The position numbers and the translations under genes are program-made. A stretch of DNA of 64,000 nucleotides from Anolis sagrei (taxonomy: Eukaryota; Chordata; Lepidosauria; Squamata; Anolidae): contig NC_090026.1 in the NCBI RefSeq assembly GCF_037176765.1, forward strand, positions 125,839,752-125,903,751, written 5' to 3'. The stretch's first letter is position 1, and each line of letters opens with the position of its first letter. The notes beneath the pieces were generated by a model. The model was not told the DNA's origin and did not search any database. It saw nothing but the letters and a program-made list of their open reading frames with translations. Of the stretch, positions 31,114 to 40,556 are shown piece by piece.

Positions 31114-34100
31114 ATCTCTAGCACCGCGGCCGCCTTCCATCGCGGCCATCACCATCTGGCCTTCCATCGCGGCCATCACCATCTGGCCTGCCGCTCTGCT
31201 ATCGTTGCTGGACCGCGCCTTGCCAACCATTGCGGGATCTCCTAGAGCTTCATCTTCCGGGCGTTGACTAATATTGAGTAAAATCTTTGTACTCGCCTGA
31301 ATATTGTGTAGATCCTTGTGCTGACGGTTTTCGCTTTTTCGCTGTTACTCTTTGAGAAAGAGTGTGACTGATCATCTGTGCTGCCCCACCCCCGAGTTAT
31401 CATCTCCGGAAGTTCATCCGCTGGTTTATCAACCGTCCAGAGACTCACCGGGGTCATAGCAATATTTAGTTAACTACCACCATTTCCACCCATAAGAGGG
31501 TGATCGTATAATATCAACTAGTACATTCCTGGTGGTCATCTGTTATTATCTGTCGCCAATGTGATAAGAACAAAACAGAGCACTTAGGCGCCTGCCATCT
31601 GCTGCTAGATTGCACCAGCACTTTTGCCCCTTCCCCGTCCCTCTGTGCCGCACTTTGTTATCGCTAGGTAGAGCACTTTAGACCTAGCACTTTATTAATG
31701 TGCCCTTTATGAATGTGTGTTGCTGCTGACTGAATACGATCACTGACGGGCTCCTAAAATCTATGCACTTTAAGAACTATTTCATTAGAGTGGCCGGAAC
31801 ACCTGTATCGCTGCTACCTATGTGGTCCCCCGCCCCCCTTTGTGTACTGTTTCTGTTGCTTTTGTGTAGCGGAGGGGGCAGAAGAGGAGGTGGGCTGGAG
31901 CCTGTGAATGAAAGTGTGGTGGGGAGGGGGGAGGGGGGGGAGAGGGGATGCTGGCAAGAACCAATAAGCCTAACAACGAGCGTAGTAGAAAGTAATCTCA
32001 TGGCTCTGGACTGCGGCATGGAGGGGGGGAGGTGTTCCACTAGCCGAGGGGCCCCCATAGAGGTCGTGGTGGGAAGGAGGAGATGCGGGAAAAGGAGACC
32101 TCGAATTCGGCTTAATTCGGACCACTTATCCATATTAACAATTCCCAATCGGTCTCCTAAGGTAAATTGGTGTAACCAGGTGAGCGGGCCCTCTGGCTTG
32201 AAGGTGGTGTTGTTGAACGCCAGATCTGTCAACGGAAAAACGACCTGGATTCAGGATTTAATCCTGGAGGAGCGGGCAGATCTGGCGTGCATCACGGAGA
32301 CCTGGCTGGATGAAGCGGGGGGAGTAAACCTCTCCCAGCTTTGTCCTCCAGGTTTCTCCGTGCAACACCAACCAAGAGCCGGAGGACGGGGAGGCGGTGT
32401 CGCAGTGGTCTATAGAGATTCCATCCATCTGACCAGGAGCCCCATCCCGCAGACCACAAATTTTGAATGCGTCCACCTGAGGGTGGGTGACCGGGACAGA
32501 ATAGGGATTCTGCTAGTGTACCGTCCACCTCGCTGCACTACAGTCTCCCTACCTGAGCTAGCGGGGGTGGTCTCGAACCTGGCGGTGGAGTCCCAACGGC
32601 TTCTTGTGCTGGGGGACTTCAACATCCATGCCGAGGCAACCCTCACAGGTGCGGCTCAGGACTTCATGTCCGCCATGGCAACCATGGGGCTGTCCCAACG
32701 AATAACTGGCCCCACCCACTGTGCTGGACACACATTGGACTTGGTCTTCTGCCAGGGATGGGAGCAGGGTGGCGGTGTGGAGGAGCTGTCTATCTCTCCG
32801 TTGCCATGGACCGACCACTTCCTGATTAGATTTAGGCTCACTGCGCCCCCTAACCTCCGCAAGGGTGGAGGACCCATTAAGATGGTCCGCCCCAGGAGGC
32901 TAATGGATCCGAATGGATTCCTGACGGCTCTTGGGGAGTTTCCCGCCACCTCGGTAGGTGACCATGTCGAGGCCTTGGTCGCTCTCTGGAATGGGGAGAT
33001 GACCAGGGCAATTGACAGGATCGCTCCGGAACGTCCCCTCTCAAGTAACCGAGCTAAACCAGCCCCTTGGTTTACTGAGGAGCTGGCAGCGATGAAGCGA
33101 AGGAAGAGGGTTCTAGAGAGCGTGTGGCGCTCGGACCCAAGCGAGCCAAACCCAACACGGTTTGTGTCCTTTTTAAGGGCATATGCCGCGGCAATAAAAG
33201 CCGCAAAGAAAACTTTCTTTGCGGCCACTATTGCGTCTGCAAAAAACCGTCCGGCGGAGTTGTTTCGGATTGTCAGAGGTCTTTTAACTCCCCCTATCTC
33301 AGGTGGGAGCCCTGACAATTCGGCAGCGCGCTGTGAAGCATTTGCTCGGTTCTTTGCAGACAAAGTCGCTTTGATCCGCTCTGGGCTGGACGCCACATTA
33401 AATGCAGTCTCCGTGGATGTGACACAAGCACCTGCTTGTCCGATTTTGTTGGATTCTTTTCAGTTTGTGAAACCCGAGGATGTGGACAAGATACTTGGAG
33501 GAATGAGACCCACCACGTCCATCCTAGACCCCTGCCCATCCTGGCTTCTGAAGGAGGCCAGAGGGGGATTGGCCGAGTGGGTAACGGTGGTGGTTAATGC
33601 CTCCCTTCGGGAAGGCAAGATTCCAGCGAGCCTAAAACAGGCTGTTATAAAGCCGCTGTTGAAGAAACCATCACTTGACCCCACTAAATTGGACAACTTT
33701 CGGCCTGTTTCCAATCTCCCCTTCTTGGGCAAAGTCATGGAAAGCGTGGTGGCCTCACAACTCCAGGTATTCTTGAGAGACACGGATTATCTGGATCCGG
33801 CACAGTCTGGTTTCAGACCGGGACATGGTACCGAGACGGTCTTGGTCGCCTTAGTGGATGATCTGCGCCGGGAGCTAGACAGGGGGAGTGTGTCCCTGTT
33901 GGTGCTCCTGGACCTCTCAGCGGCCTTCGATACCGTCGACCACGGTATTCTTCTGGGGCGCCTTGCAGAAATGGGTCTTGGGGGCACTGCTCTGCAGTGG
34001 CTCCGGTCATTTCTGGAGGGTCGTACCCAGAAGGTGTTATGGGGGGACTCCTGTTCAACGCCACAGCCGTTGACCTGTGGCGTTCCTCAGGGCTCCATCC

Positions 34101-35264
34101 TGTCCCCCTTGCTGTTCAACATCTACATGAAGCCGCTGGGTGAGATCATCCGGAGTTTCGGGGTGCGGTGTCACCTGTACGCAGATGACGTCCAACTCTG
34201 TCACTCCTTCCCACCTGCTACTAAGGAGGCCGTCGAAGTCCTGAACCGGTGCCTGGCCGCTGTAATGGTCTGGATGAGGGCGAACAAACTGAAACTAAAT
34301 CCAGACAAGACAGAGGTACTCCTGGTCAGTCGCAAGGCCGAGCAGGGTATAGGGTTACAGCCTGTGCTGGACGGGGTCGCACTCCCCTTGAAGGCACAGG
34401 TTCGCAGCTTGGGTGTGACCCTGGACTCATCGCTGAGCCTGGAGTCCCAGGTTTCAGCGGTGACCAGGGGAGCATTTGCACAGCTTAGGCTTGTGCGCCA
34501 GCTGCGCCCGTATCTTGGGAAGTCTGACTTGGCCACGGTGGTACACGCTTTGGTCACATCCCGCCTCGACTACTGCAACGCTCTCTACGTGGGGCTGCCC
34601 TTGAAGACGGTCCGGAAGCTTCAGCTAGTCCAACGCGCGGCAGCCATGTTATTAACAGGAGCAGGGCGCAGAGAGCATACAACGCCCCTGCTGTCCCAGC
34701 TCCACTGGCTGCCGATTTGCTACCGGGCCCAATTTAAGGTGCTGGTGTTATCCTACAAAGCCCTAAACGGTTCCGGCCCAAAATACCTTGCAGACCGCAT
34801 CTTGGCCTACGAGCCCACGAGGACCTTGAGATCATCCGGGGAGGCCCTTCTCTCGGTCCCGCCTGCCTCACAGGCACGTCTGGCGGGGACGAGGGAGCGG
34901 GCCTTCTCGGTGGTGGCCCCCCGGCTGTGGAACACCCTCCCTACTGAAGTTAGACAGGCGCCCTCCTTGATGGCCTTTCGCAGGAGCCTGAAAACATGGC
35001 TCTTCGAGCAGGCCTTCAACTGAGTATATCATTGGAACGACACTGGAATGGACTATGACTATGGAATTGACTATGACCCCAGGATTTGACAAAGCGGATT
35101 TTTAGCATAAGTATATGTTATGTAGTAGTAGTTTTGATATGTATTGTCGTGATTTATTGTACACTGTCTTTCTATGTTGTTGTTCACCGCCACGAGTCGC
35201 CCTAGGGCTGAGAGTGGCGGTCAATAAATGCAAGAAAATAATAATAATAATAAATAATCTCTAG
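31114..35264 (+). mobile_element. L2 LINE, complete 4.1-kb copy with target duplication
   Basis: The element occupies 31122-35256 and is bounded by the perfect 8-bp direct repeat ATCTCTAG at 31114-31121 and 35257-35264. The 5' UTR of about 700 bp begins with a 27-bp unit repeated twice (31133 and 31160). One long ORF follows, then a short 3' UTR with the stem-loop CACCGCCACGAGTCGCC ... AGAGTGGCGGTCAATAAAT and an AAT-repeat end. It is inserted in the DIRS fossil: gag-like DNA lies on the left and reverse-transcriptase DNA on the right. Confidence 0.9.
31820..35023 (+). CDS. L2 endonuclease-reverse transcriptase, intact
   Basis: The protein nicks target DNA and copies L2 RNA. The frame is open from ATG 31763, but I prefer ATG 31820 because the second copy starts at the equivalent position (MWSP). 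After a short hydrophobic stretch and a basic linker, the endonuclease shows VVLLNARSVNGK, CITETWLDEAG, GILLVYRPPR, LLVLGDFNIHAEATLTG and PWTDHFLIRF. The RT has PLLKKPSLDPTKLDNFRPVS, SGFRPGHGTET, LLDLSAAFDTVDHGIL, CGVPQGSILSPLLFNIYM and the catalytic YADDVQL, followed by MRANKLKLNPDKTEVLL. The C-terminal domain (RLDYCNALYVGLPLKT to NTLPTEVRQAP) is complete. No stop or frame change interrupts it, so the copy could in principle be active. Confidence 0.95.
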   Translation: MWSPAPLCVLFLLLLCSGGGRRGGGLEPVNESVVGRGEGGERGCWQEPISLTTSVVESNLMALDCGMEGGRCSTSRGAPIEVVVGRRRCGKRRPRIRLNSDHLSILTIPNRSPKVNWCNQVSGPSGLKVVLLNARSVNGKTTWIQDLILEERADLACITETWLDEAGGVNLSQLCPPGFSVQHQPRAGGRGGGVAVVYRDSIHLTRSPIPQTTNFECVHLRVGDRDRIGILLVYRPPRCTTVSLPELAGVVSNLAVESQRLLVLGDFNIHAEATLTGAAQDFMSAMATMGLSQRITGPTHCAGHTLDLVFCQGWEQGGGVEELSISPLPWTDHFLIRFRLTAPPNLRKGGGPIKMVRPRRLMDPNGFLTALGEFPATSVGDHVEALVALWNGEMTRAIDRIAPERPLSSNRAKPAPWFTEELAAMKRRKRVLESVWRSDPSEPNPTRFVSFLRAYAAAIKAAKKTFFAATIASAKNRPAELFRIVRGLLTPPISGGSPDNSAARCEAFARFFADKVALIRSGLDATLNAVSVDVTQAPACPILLDSFQFVKPEDVDKILGGMRPTTSILDPCPSWLLKEARGGLAEWVTVVVNASLREGKIPASLKQAVIKPLLKKPSLDPTKLDNFRPVSNLPFLGKVMESVVASQLQVFLRDTDYLDPAQSGFRPGHGTETVLVALVDDLRRELDRGSVSLLVLLDLSAAFDTVDHGILLGRLAEMGLGGTALQWLRSFLEGRTQKVLWGDSCSTPQPLTCGVPQGSILSPLLFNIYMKPLGEIIRSFGVRCHLYADDVQLCHSFPPATKEAVEVLNRCLAAVMVWMRANKLKLNPDKTEVLLVSRKAEQGIGLQPVLDGVALPLKAQVRSLGVTLDSSLSLESQVSAVTRGAFAQLRLVRQLRPYLGKSDLATVVHALVTSRLDYCNALYVGLPLKTVRKLQLVQRAAAMLLTGAGRREHTTPLLSQLHWLPICYRAQFKVLVLSYKALNGSGPKYLADRILAYEPTRTLRSSGEALLSVPPASQARLAGTRERAFSVVAPRLWNTLPTEVRQAPSLMAFRRSLKTWLFEQAFN

Positions 35265-35800
35265 TCCTCCTCATCCTAGAGACCCCGCAATAGACCCTCC
35301 CCTCCCCTCTTTGGGGATAGGCTCGCGCCCTTTGATAATAACTGGGCGGGGATTACATCAGATAGATGGGTCCTTGCAATCGTTAAACAGGGCTATGCTA
35401 TAGAGTTTGAGGAGACCCCACGCGTGGGCACAGTCAATGTTACCCCTTCGTCCCCGGTGTTGTTACAGGAGGTTGATATGCTGTTATGGAAAGGGGCCAT
35501 ATCCCCAGTTCACCCGTCAATGTTCCCAGGGTGTTTTTTCTCCAAATATTTTGTTGTTAAGAAACGTGGTGGAGGCTTCAGAGCTATTTTGGATTTGCGG
35601 GCATTAAATAAATCGATTTTGCCCAGGAAATTTCGTATGGTCACTCTGTCATCTATCTTGCCCCTGTTGTTGAAAAATGTCTTGTTTGCGACTATTGACC
35701 TAAAGGACGCATACTTTCATTTGTCCATAGTACCACACCACCGTAGGTTTTTATCGTTTATGGTCGGCTGTTGAGCCTTCTGCTACAATGTACTCCCGTT
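35265..35800 (+). pseudogene. DIRS reverse-transcriptase part (fossil)
   Basis: The part after the L2 insertion encodes a DIRS-type RT segment: GAISPVHPSMFPGCFFSKYF, GGGFRAILDLRALNKSI, FRMVTLSSILPLLLKN and IDLKDAYFHLSIVPHHRRFL. This is the fingers/palm region up to the first catalytic aspartate. The rest of the RT fades out rightwards. Broken. Confidence 0.8.
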
Positions 35801-36890
35801 TGCCCTGAGCACTGCACTGGTATGGCTGATACCGAGACTTAGGAGGGTAAGAGTTTCGTCTATTTGTTTGGTACCTACAGCGGTCAGGGGGTGACTTAAT
35901 ATCCACCCCCCCTCCCCCACTCCCAATAGATTACAAATTTTGAAATTCCTGCAGAGGCTTGACCAATCGCCCAAGTTATATTTCTACCACAGCTTATATG
36001 ATGACGCATCTGATTTCATGTTTCTCGCAGTGGCCTCTTCATCGTGGTTAGGGTCAGGCTAAATGGCCTTCAGAAGATGTGTTTATAAACAGGAAATAGA
36101 CTACCCCCCTTTATAAAAATGTAAGATCCTTACTGGCCTATACAGCAGTCAGATGGTTAAGGTATGGCCACTTACCTCGTGACATCTAGCCAAAACGACA
36201 GTCAATTTTCCCCCGTGGGGGGCGTCAGAGACATAGACCATACAGTTAACGAGTGCTACCCTGGTCGAGACTTGACAGGTCCCTGTCGACGATTGTTTAC
36301 GTCAGCGGTTACGGGCTAGCAGCCGGATAGGAGTGGGCTACTTTAATCTCAAAATTGATTCAAAAGGTTATGATGGGGGGAGTCTACGCTATCTGGGTGG
36401 GGGATGGGACTAAGTAGACACTTGTCCACATCTGGTGGCGGATAAGAATAGCAGATGGAAAAATAATAGGTATCTCGGTGTGCACCCAAGGCACCCCTTC
36501 CCTGGGGGGTGGGGGGGGGTTAGACCAAGAACTTAATAGGTCACCTGTGTTCAATAATTCGAGGTGGTCCAATTACACAGGTTCAAAAGAAAATCTTACC
36601 TCAAGTCCTTGAGGAAGACAACTCTATGTTCGTTGCCTTTAGGGTTACCCAGATCTAATTACAATCGGGAACCGGGTGCATCGCCCTTATAGCCGAGGGG
36701 TAGTCTGGGGATGGACACCACCTCGGCTTTATGTTATAATAGGATAGTTATAAATTTACAAATTATCTGGTAACTATAAATGAAGTTGCCCAATTTTAAA
36801 TCCCACCAACATTGTAAGTGTCTTTCTTTGGGGGTTGGAGGGCAAATGAGTGATTGTAAGGAAGTTATTGAAACTAGGTATATGTATTTG
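35801..36890. other. degenerate sequence, perhaps remaining DIRS
   Basis: GC- and G-run-rich DNA up to about 36700 is probably the decayed right part of the DIRS fossil, then AT-rich DNA follows. I recognise no RNase H, methylase or recombinase motif. No independent gene is supported. Confidence 0.4.
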
Positions 36891-36894
36891 AACT

Positions 36895-37565
36895 GTTTAA
36901 CTATTTGGTTGGCAACCGTAGCTGAAAACTAGAGATAACTGGTTGTATCCATTGTGGCGTTGCCATGGAGACCAAGGCAGGCTAGCAGTAGAGAGTGGAA
37001 AGTGGGCGGAGCCTAGCGAGAGAAATCTATCTGCGTTTGAAAAGAAGCAGTCAGTTAGGGTTTGGAACTCGGAGTGAGCAGTTCCAGTTAGGAGGTCGTT
37101 TCAGTCAGCCGTCGGAGATAGTAGTTTAGTGGAAGAGCAGTGAGAGGGAATAGCAGTAGGTTTTCCAGCCTAGGAAGGCGGGAGGGAGAAACCTAGATAG
37201 TTTCTTTAGTCAGGTAAGGCTAAAGAAAGCTAGTTAAGATCGCTAGTCGAGAGAAGACTAGGGATCAGTAGTTTGATCAAGGACAGATCAAATTAGAAAG
37301 CTCTTCACCTCAGGAAACATTGCTCAGCAAAGTGCTACATTTCACTAACAGTTGCTATAAGTTGTATCATTTGAAAGAGTGAACTGTATTACAAACTAAG
37401 TGTTACTTAAAGTTCCAGAAGTCATTCAACAACTTGTAACCACACGCTTTGTACAAAATAAACTTGTTCTCTTTTGTTGAAGACCGTTTCATCTTTTGTT
37501 TGAAGACAGTGTCATCTCTATATATCTGCGTCTGGGAACCAGTTCTCATCGGCATTACCTCCCGT
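36895..37565 (+). mobile_element. LTR-like fossil with leader motif
   Basis: Contains GTTGCCATGGAGACC, GGGCGGAGCC, a likely polyadenylation signal (ACAAAATAAACTTG at about 37455) and, downstream at about 37566, TTGGTGGCAG. That leader word is shared with the fossil at 13.8 kb. No coding region is attached and the ends are not fixed. Confidence 0.4.
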
Positions 37566-38289
37566 TGGTGGCAGTTACCTGAATTACATCTATAATTATC
37601 TACACCTTTTATAAATTAGCAAACCTTTGGAGATTTAAACAGTATTAGGTGGAATACCTTCGCAGATTGGCCAGTGTTGCTAACCACAGTAAAAGAAATC
37701 CAGTGCAGGCAGGAGAGAGTGGGATACTTTTACAAATTGGTGTCAGTGGTGTGGCAATCTATCACAAATTGGTGATATTCGGTAGCATTGGAACGTTCCC
37801 TCTTTACAGTGATTAATTCGTGATTCCTGCAATTTTTAATTGGCAACTTCTGTAAGGCTAGGACACTTTCCCTCCCTGTGGGGCCTAGCCTCCCCCTTTG
37901 TTTGGAATGGGGATTAGGATCCTTCTCTTTTCTCTCCCTTGCCTTGGCTTTGTTGGTTTGGCTACGGCTGAGGCATGAGCAGGCTAGTAAGATGGATTTA
38001 ATGTAATTTAGCTGCTAAGCTATTATAGTCGCAGTGCTTTGCTTTCTTACAGCAGCAGATTGTTTGGAAGTAGGGCCTCGTGCTGCAGGCCAGCCAGCAC
38101 GAGTCTCAGGGGCCATATTGGTTTTGCCATGCAGCCTGTATGGAGGCTGCCATTTTGCAATGTGATGGGAGGACCCATGGCGGCCATTTTAGGAGGCATT
38201 TAAGTACAGAGTTGTTGCATCTCAATTGTTACATGGGCTTACATGGGAACTTCAGAAGGGGATGGTTTTCAATTGCATTTGGTTCATCC
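37566..38289. other. no feature recognised
   Basis: Includes CpG-poor unique DNA and a stretch with GGCCATATTGG, GCTGCCATTTTGC and CGGCCATTTTAGG (repeated CCATTTT words) at 38110-38200. This may be promoter-like DNA of a lost element. No gene is seen. Confidence 0.4.
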
Positions 38290-38580
38290 CCCTCTCCCTT
38301 TTTGAGCTCCTTCTTCAGAAACACTCTCCCACTACTATCTCATCCAGGGTTTTTATCTATTTTATCCTGTGCATTTGGTCTGCCCACTATGTATTTCTTT
38401 ATCGTGTTATTTGGTAATTGTTCAGTTTATTTTGTTATCTTATTTTGATGTTATTTTGCCTCTTTGTGTTTTATTTTGCTGTATTGTGTTTTTGGGCTTG
38501 GCCTCATGTTAGTTGCCTTGACCCCACTTTGGGGAGATGGTGGCAGGGTGTAAATAAAATTTTATTATTATTACTTATTA
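38290..38580 (+). mobile_element. LINE 3' tail (L2/CR1 class)
   Basis: Ends with GACCCCACTTTGGGGAGATG, then GGTGTAAATAAAATTTTATT and ATT repeats. This matches the layout of the L2 tail at 57400-57460 (GTCCCCTCGGGGAGATGG). It is 5'-truncated. Confidence 0.55.
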
Positions 38581-38907
38581 TTGCAGCAATACAGTTTGAA
38601 TTCAGCACGTCTCCTAAGGAGTTTATGCAGCAGGATGTGCACAGCTCTTTTTAACATCAGGATCTTTGTACGAATGCGTCCATGGAAAAGTAACGGGACC
38701 ATGGTCATTACAGAATGTTTTAAAGAATATTTATTAATGGCATATCATGTTCTTCTTATCAATAGGATGCAGAAGAAGAATGTGGGGGGTTCCAAGAGCA
38801 AAGGCCCTGCAAAAAGAGATCCAGCGAAGAGGCCACTGCCCACTGAGGATTCGTCCTAAGGAGAGGAAGCAATATCTCCGGAAGCCCTTAGTGGCATTCG
38901 AGCCCTG

Positions 38908-39800
38908 TTGGCAGCAGTACAGAGGGGAGCATCCCCTGCCACCAGGGCTAAGAGGGCTTGTGCACGCAATCAGGAAGACATATTGAATGCCATTTTGTCT
39001 TGTCTTTCTGCTATAGAACCGGTGATGCAGCAAGTTGCAGCCGTTGCTTCCCACAGTCACGCTGAGGAGCCGCAAGTTACACCAGGAACTGCCCAGCCAG
39101 AGCAACAGATGACTGAACATGTGGTTTCGGCACAGCCGGTGGGGGGAACTGAGCTCAACCCAGTTCCTCAGCAGTCTGCGGTGTCCATGCTGGACATGGG
39201 CACATCGTCACTGGTATCCACGGAGGCATCGACGATGTCGCAGCAAGAGGGCAATGGAGGTGCAGGTAGTAAAGACACAACGGTTTACCCCTGGGGAAGC
39301 GACAGTGATCAGGCTAGCAAGTGTCCACAGAGACGGCGCTCCCTACAATCGAGCTGCAGGCAGTGGAGGCCAGGACCATCAAGTAGTAAGGAAAAACAAC
39401 CTGGTAACAAGCAATTTTGGGGCACCCTAGAATGGCCCCTGAAGACAGACCCAGATTCTGGTATCCTTCAAATAGGCAGCCAACTTTCCCCAAATATCGT
39501 AGAAAAAATCCAGGACGCAGAGTATGTCGATATGTTCTCTTTATTATACAGGGATCTAGATAAGAAACAGATAGAGGAATTGGGGGATGAACAAAGGGAA
39601 AAGCTTAAGAAGAGTAAAGTGGAGAATTGGAGCAACTGGTTCAATGGGTACTTAATTTATATGTCAGTTATTATGAAAGCTTATCCATCCAGGAGCCTTT
39701 ATCTGGTGCATTACCTCAACATTATTCACTCCGCATATGTGCATTATGCCGGCAATGCTTGGTTGGAGTATGGCAGGTGCTTTAGAGCATTGGCGGCCTG
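38908..39800 (+). pseudogene. gag-like ORF of a DIRS/Ngaro-type element (fossil)
   Basis: An open frame of about 300 codons with a low-complexity Gln/Ser-rich N-terminal half. Its conserved-looking C-terminal half reads NIVEKIQDAEYVDMFSLLYR, NWSNWFNGYLIYMSVIMKAY and NAWLEYGRCFRA. That last pattern (a W..WF..Y..YMSVI...YP helix bundle, then an AWLEYGRCFR-type block) resembles the capsid-like ORF of tyrosine-recombinase retroelements. The assignment is tentative. The frame runs straight into the 98-bp tandem array, where similarity ends. Related frames begin a little upstream (38766). The element is incomplete. Confidence 0.5.
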
Positions 39801-40545
39801 TTTGTGTTGTGGGCTCTTTCGCCAACAACACTCCTTTCCAAAATACAGTGCTGCTGCTCAGTTCTGTTCAGTTAACACAAAGCAGTTTTCAACCAGTGTT
39901 TGTGTTGCGGGCTCTTTCGCCAACAACACTCCTTTCCAAAATACAGTGCTGCTGTTCAGTTCTGTTCGGTTAACACAAAGCAGTTTTCAATCAGTGTTTG
40001 TGTTGCGGGCTCTTTCGCCAACAACACTCCTTTCCAAAATACAGTGCTGCTGCTCAGTTCTGTTCGGTTAACACAAAGCAGTTTTCAACCAGTGTTTGTG
40101 TTGCGGGCTCTTTCGCCAACAACACTCCTTTCCAAAATACAGTGCTGCTGCTCAGTTCTGTTCAGTTAACACAAAGCAGTTTTCAACCAGTGTTTGTGTT
40201 GCGGGCTCTTTCGCCAACAACACTCCTTTCCAAAATACAGTGCTGCTGTTCAGTTCTGTTCGGTTAACACAAAGCAGTTTTCAACCAGTGTTTGTGTTGC
40301 GGGCTCTTTCGCCAACAACACTCATTTCCAAAATACAGTGCTGCTGCTCAGTTCTGTTCGGTTAACACAAAGCAATTTTCAACCAGTGTTTGTGTTGCGG
40401 GCTCTTTCGCCAACAACACTCCTTTCCAAAATACAGTGCTGCTGCTCAGTTCTGTTCAGTTAACACAAAGCAGTTTTCAATCAGTGTTTGTGTTGCGGGC
40501 TCTTTCGCCAACACTCCTTTCCAAAATACAAAATACACAAAGCAG
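39795..40545 (+). repeat. 98-bp tandem array, eight units
   Basis: The word GGGCTCTTTCGCC starts at 39811, 39909, 40007, 40105, 40203, 40301, 40399 and 40497, a constant 98-bp period; the last unit is slightly shortened. Units differ by only a few bases. Because 98 is not a multiple of three, each unit is read in a new frame, which produces several overlapping ~89-codon frames that are not genes. It lies directly upstream of a hAT transposase start. Confidence 0.97.
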
Positions 40546-40556
40546 TTTAAAGCAGT

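Larger units (their letters stand above)
25161..36700 (+). mobile_element. DIRS-type retroelement fossil (copy 2), several insertions
   Basis: A broken DIRS-type element (tyrosine-recombinase retroelement). Its parts in order are: a 5' terminal region with a GC-rich palindromic start (GCGCCTGCGCAGGC) and TATA box (GGTATATAAGGCC) at 25161-25330; a gag-like region with a zinc-knuckle-like N-terminus; a further gag-like region at 28106-29690; and a reverse-transcriptase part at 35424-35775. It has been entered by a TIR element (about 25677-28105), an L2 fragment (about 30690-31030) and a complete L2 (31122-35256). There are many breaks. The right edge and the recombinase part are not recognisable. 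Confidence 0.75.

Noticed and set aside
32258-35092. Long minus-strand and off-frame ORFs under the L2 gene (up to 246 codons)
   Set aside because: Shadows of a GC-rich coding frame. The same shadows occur under the second L2 copy, and none has domain character.
39795-40545. Possible CRISPR array because of regular spacing
   Set aside because: The units are contiguous tandem copies with no unique spacers, and the genome is eukaryotic.
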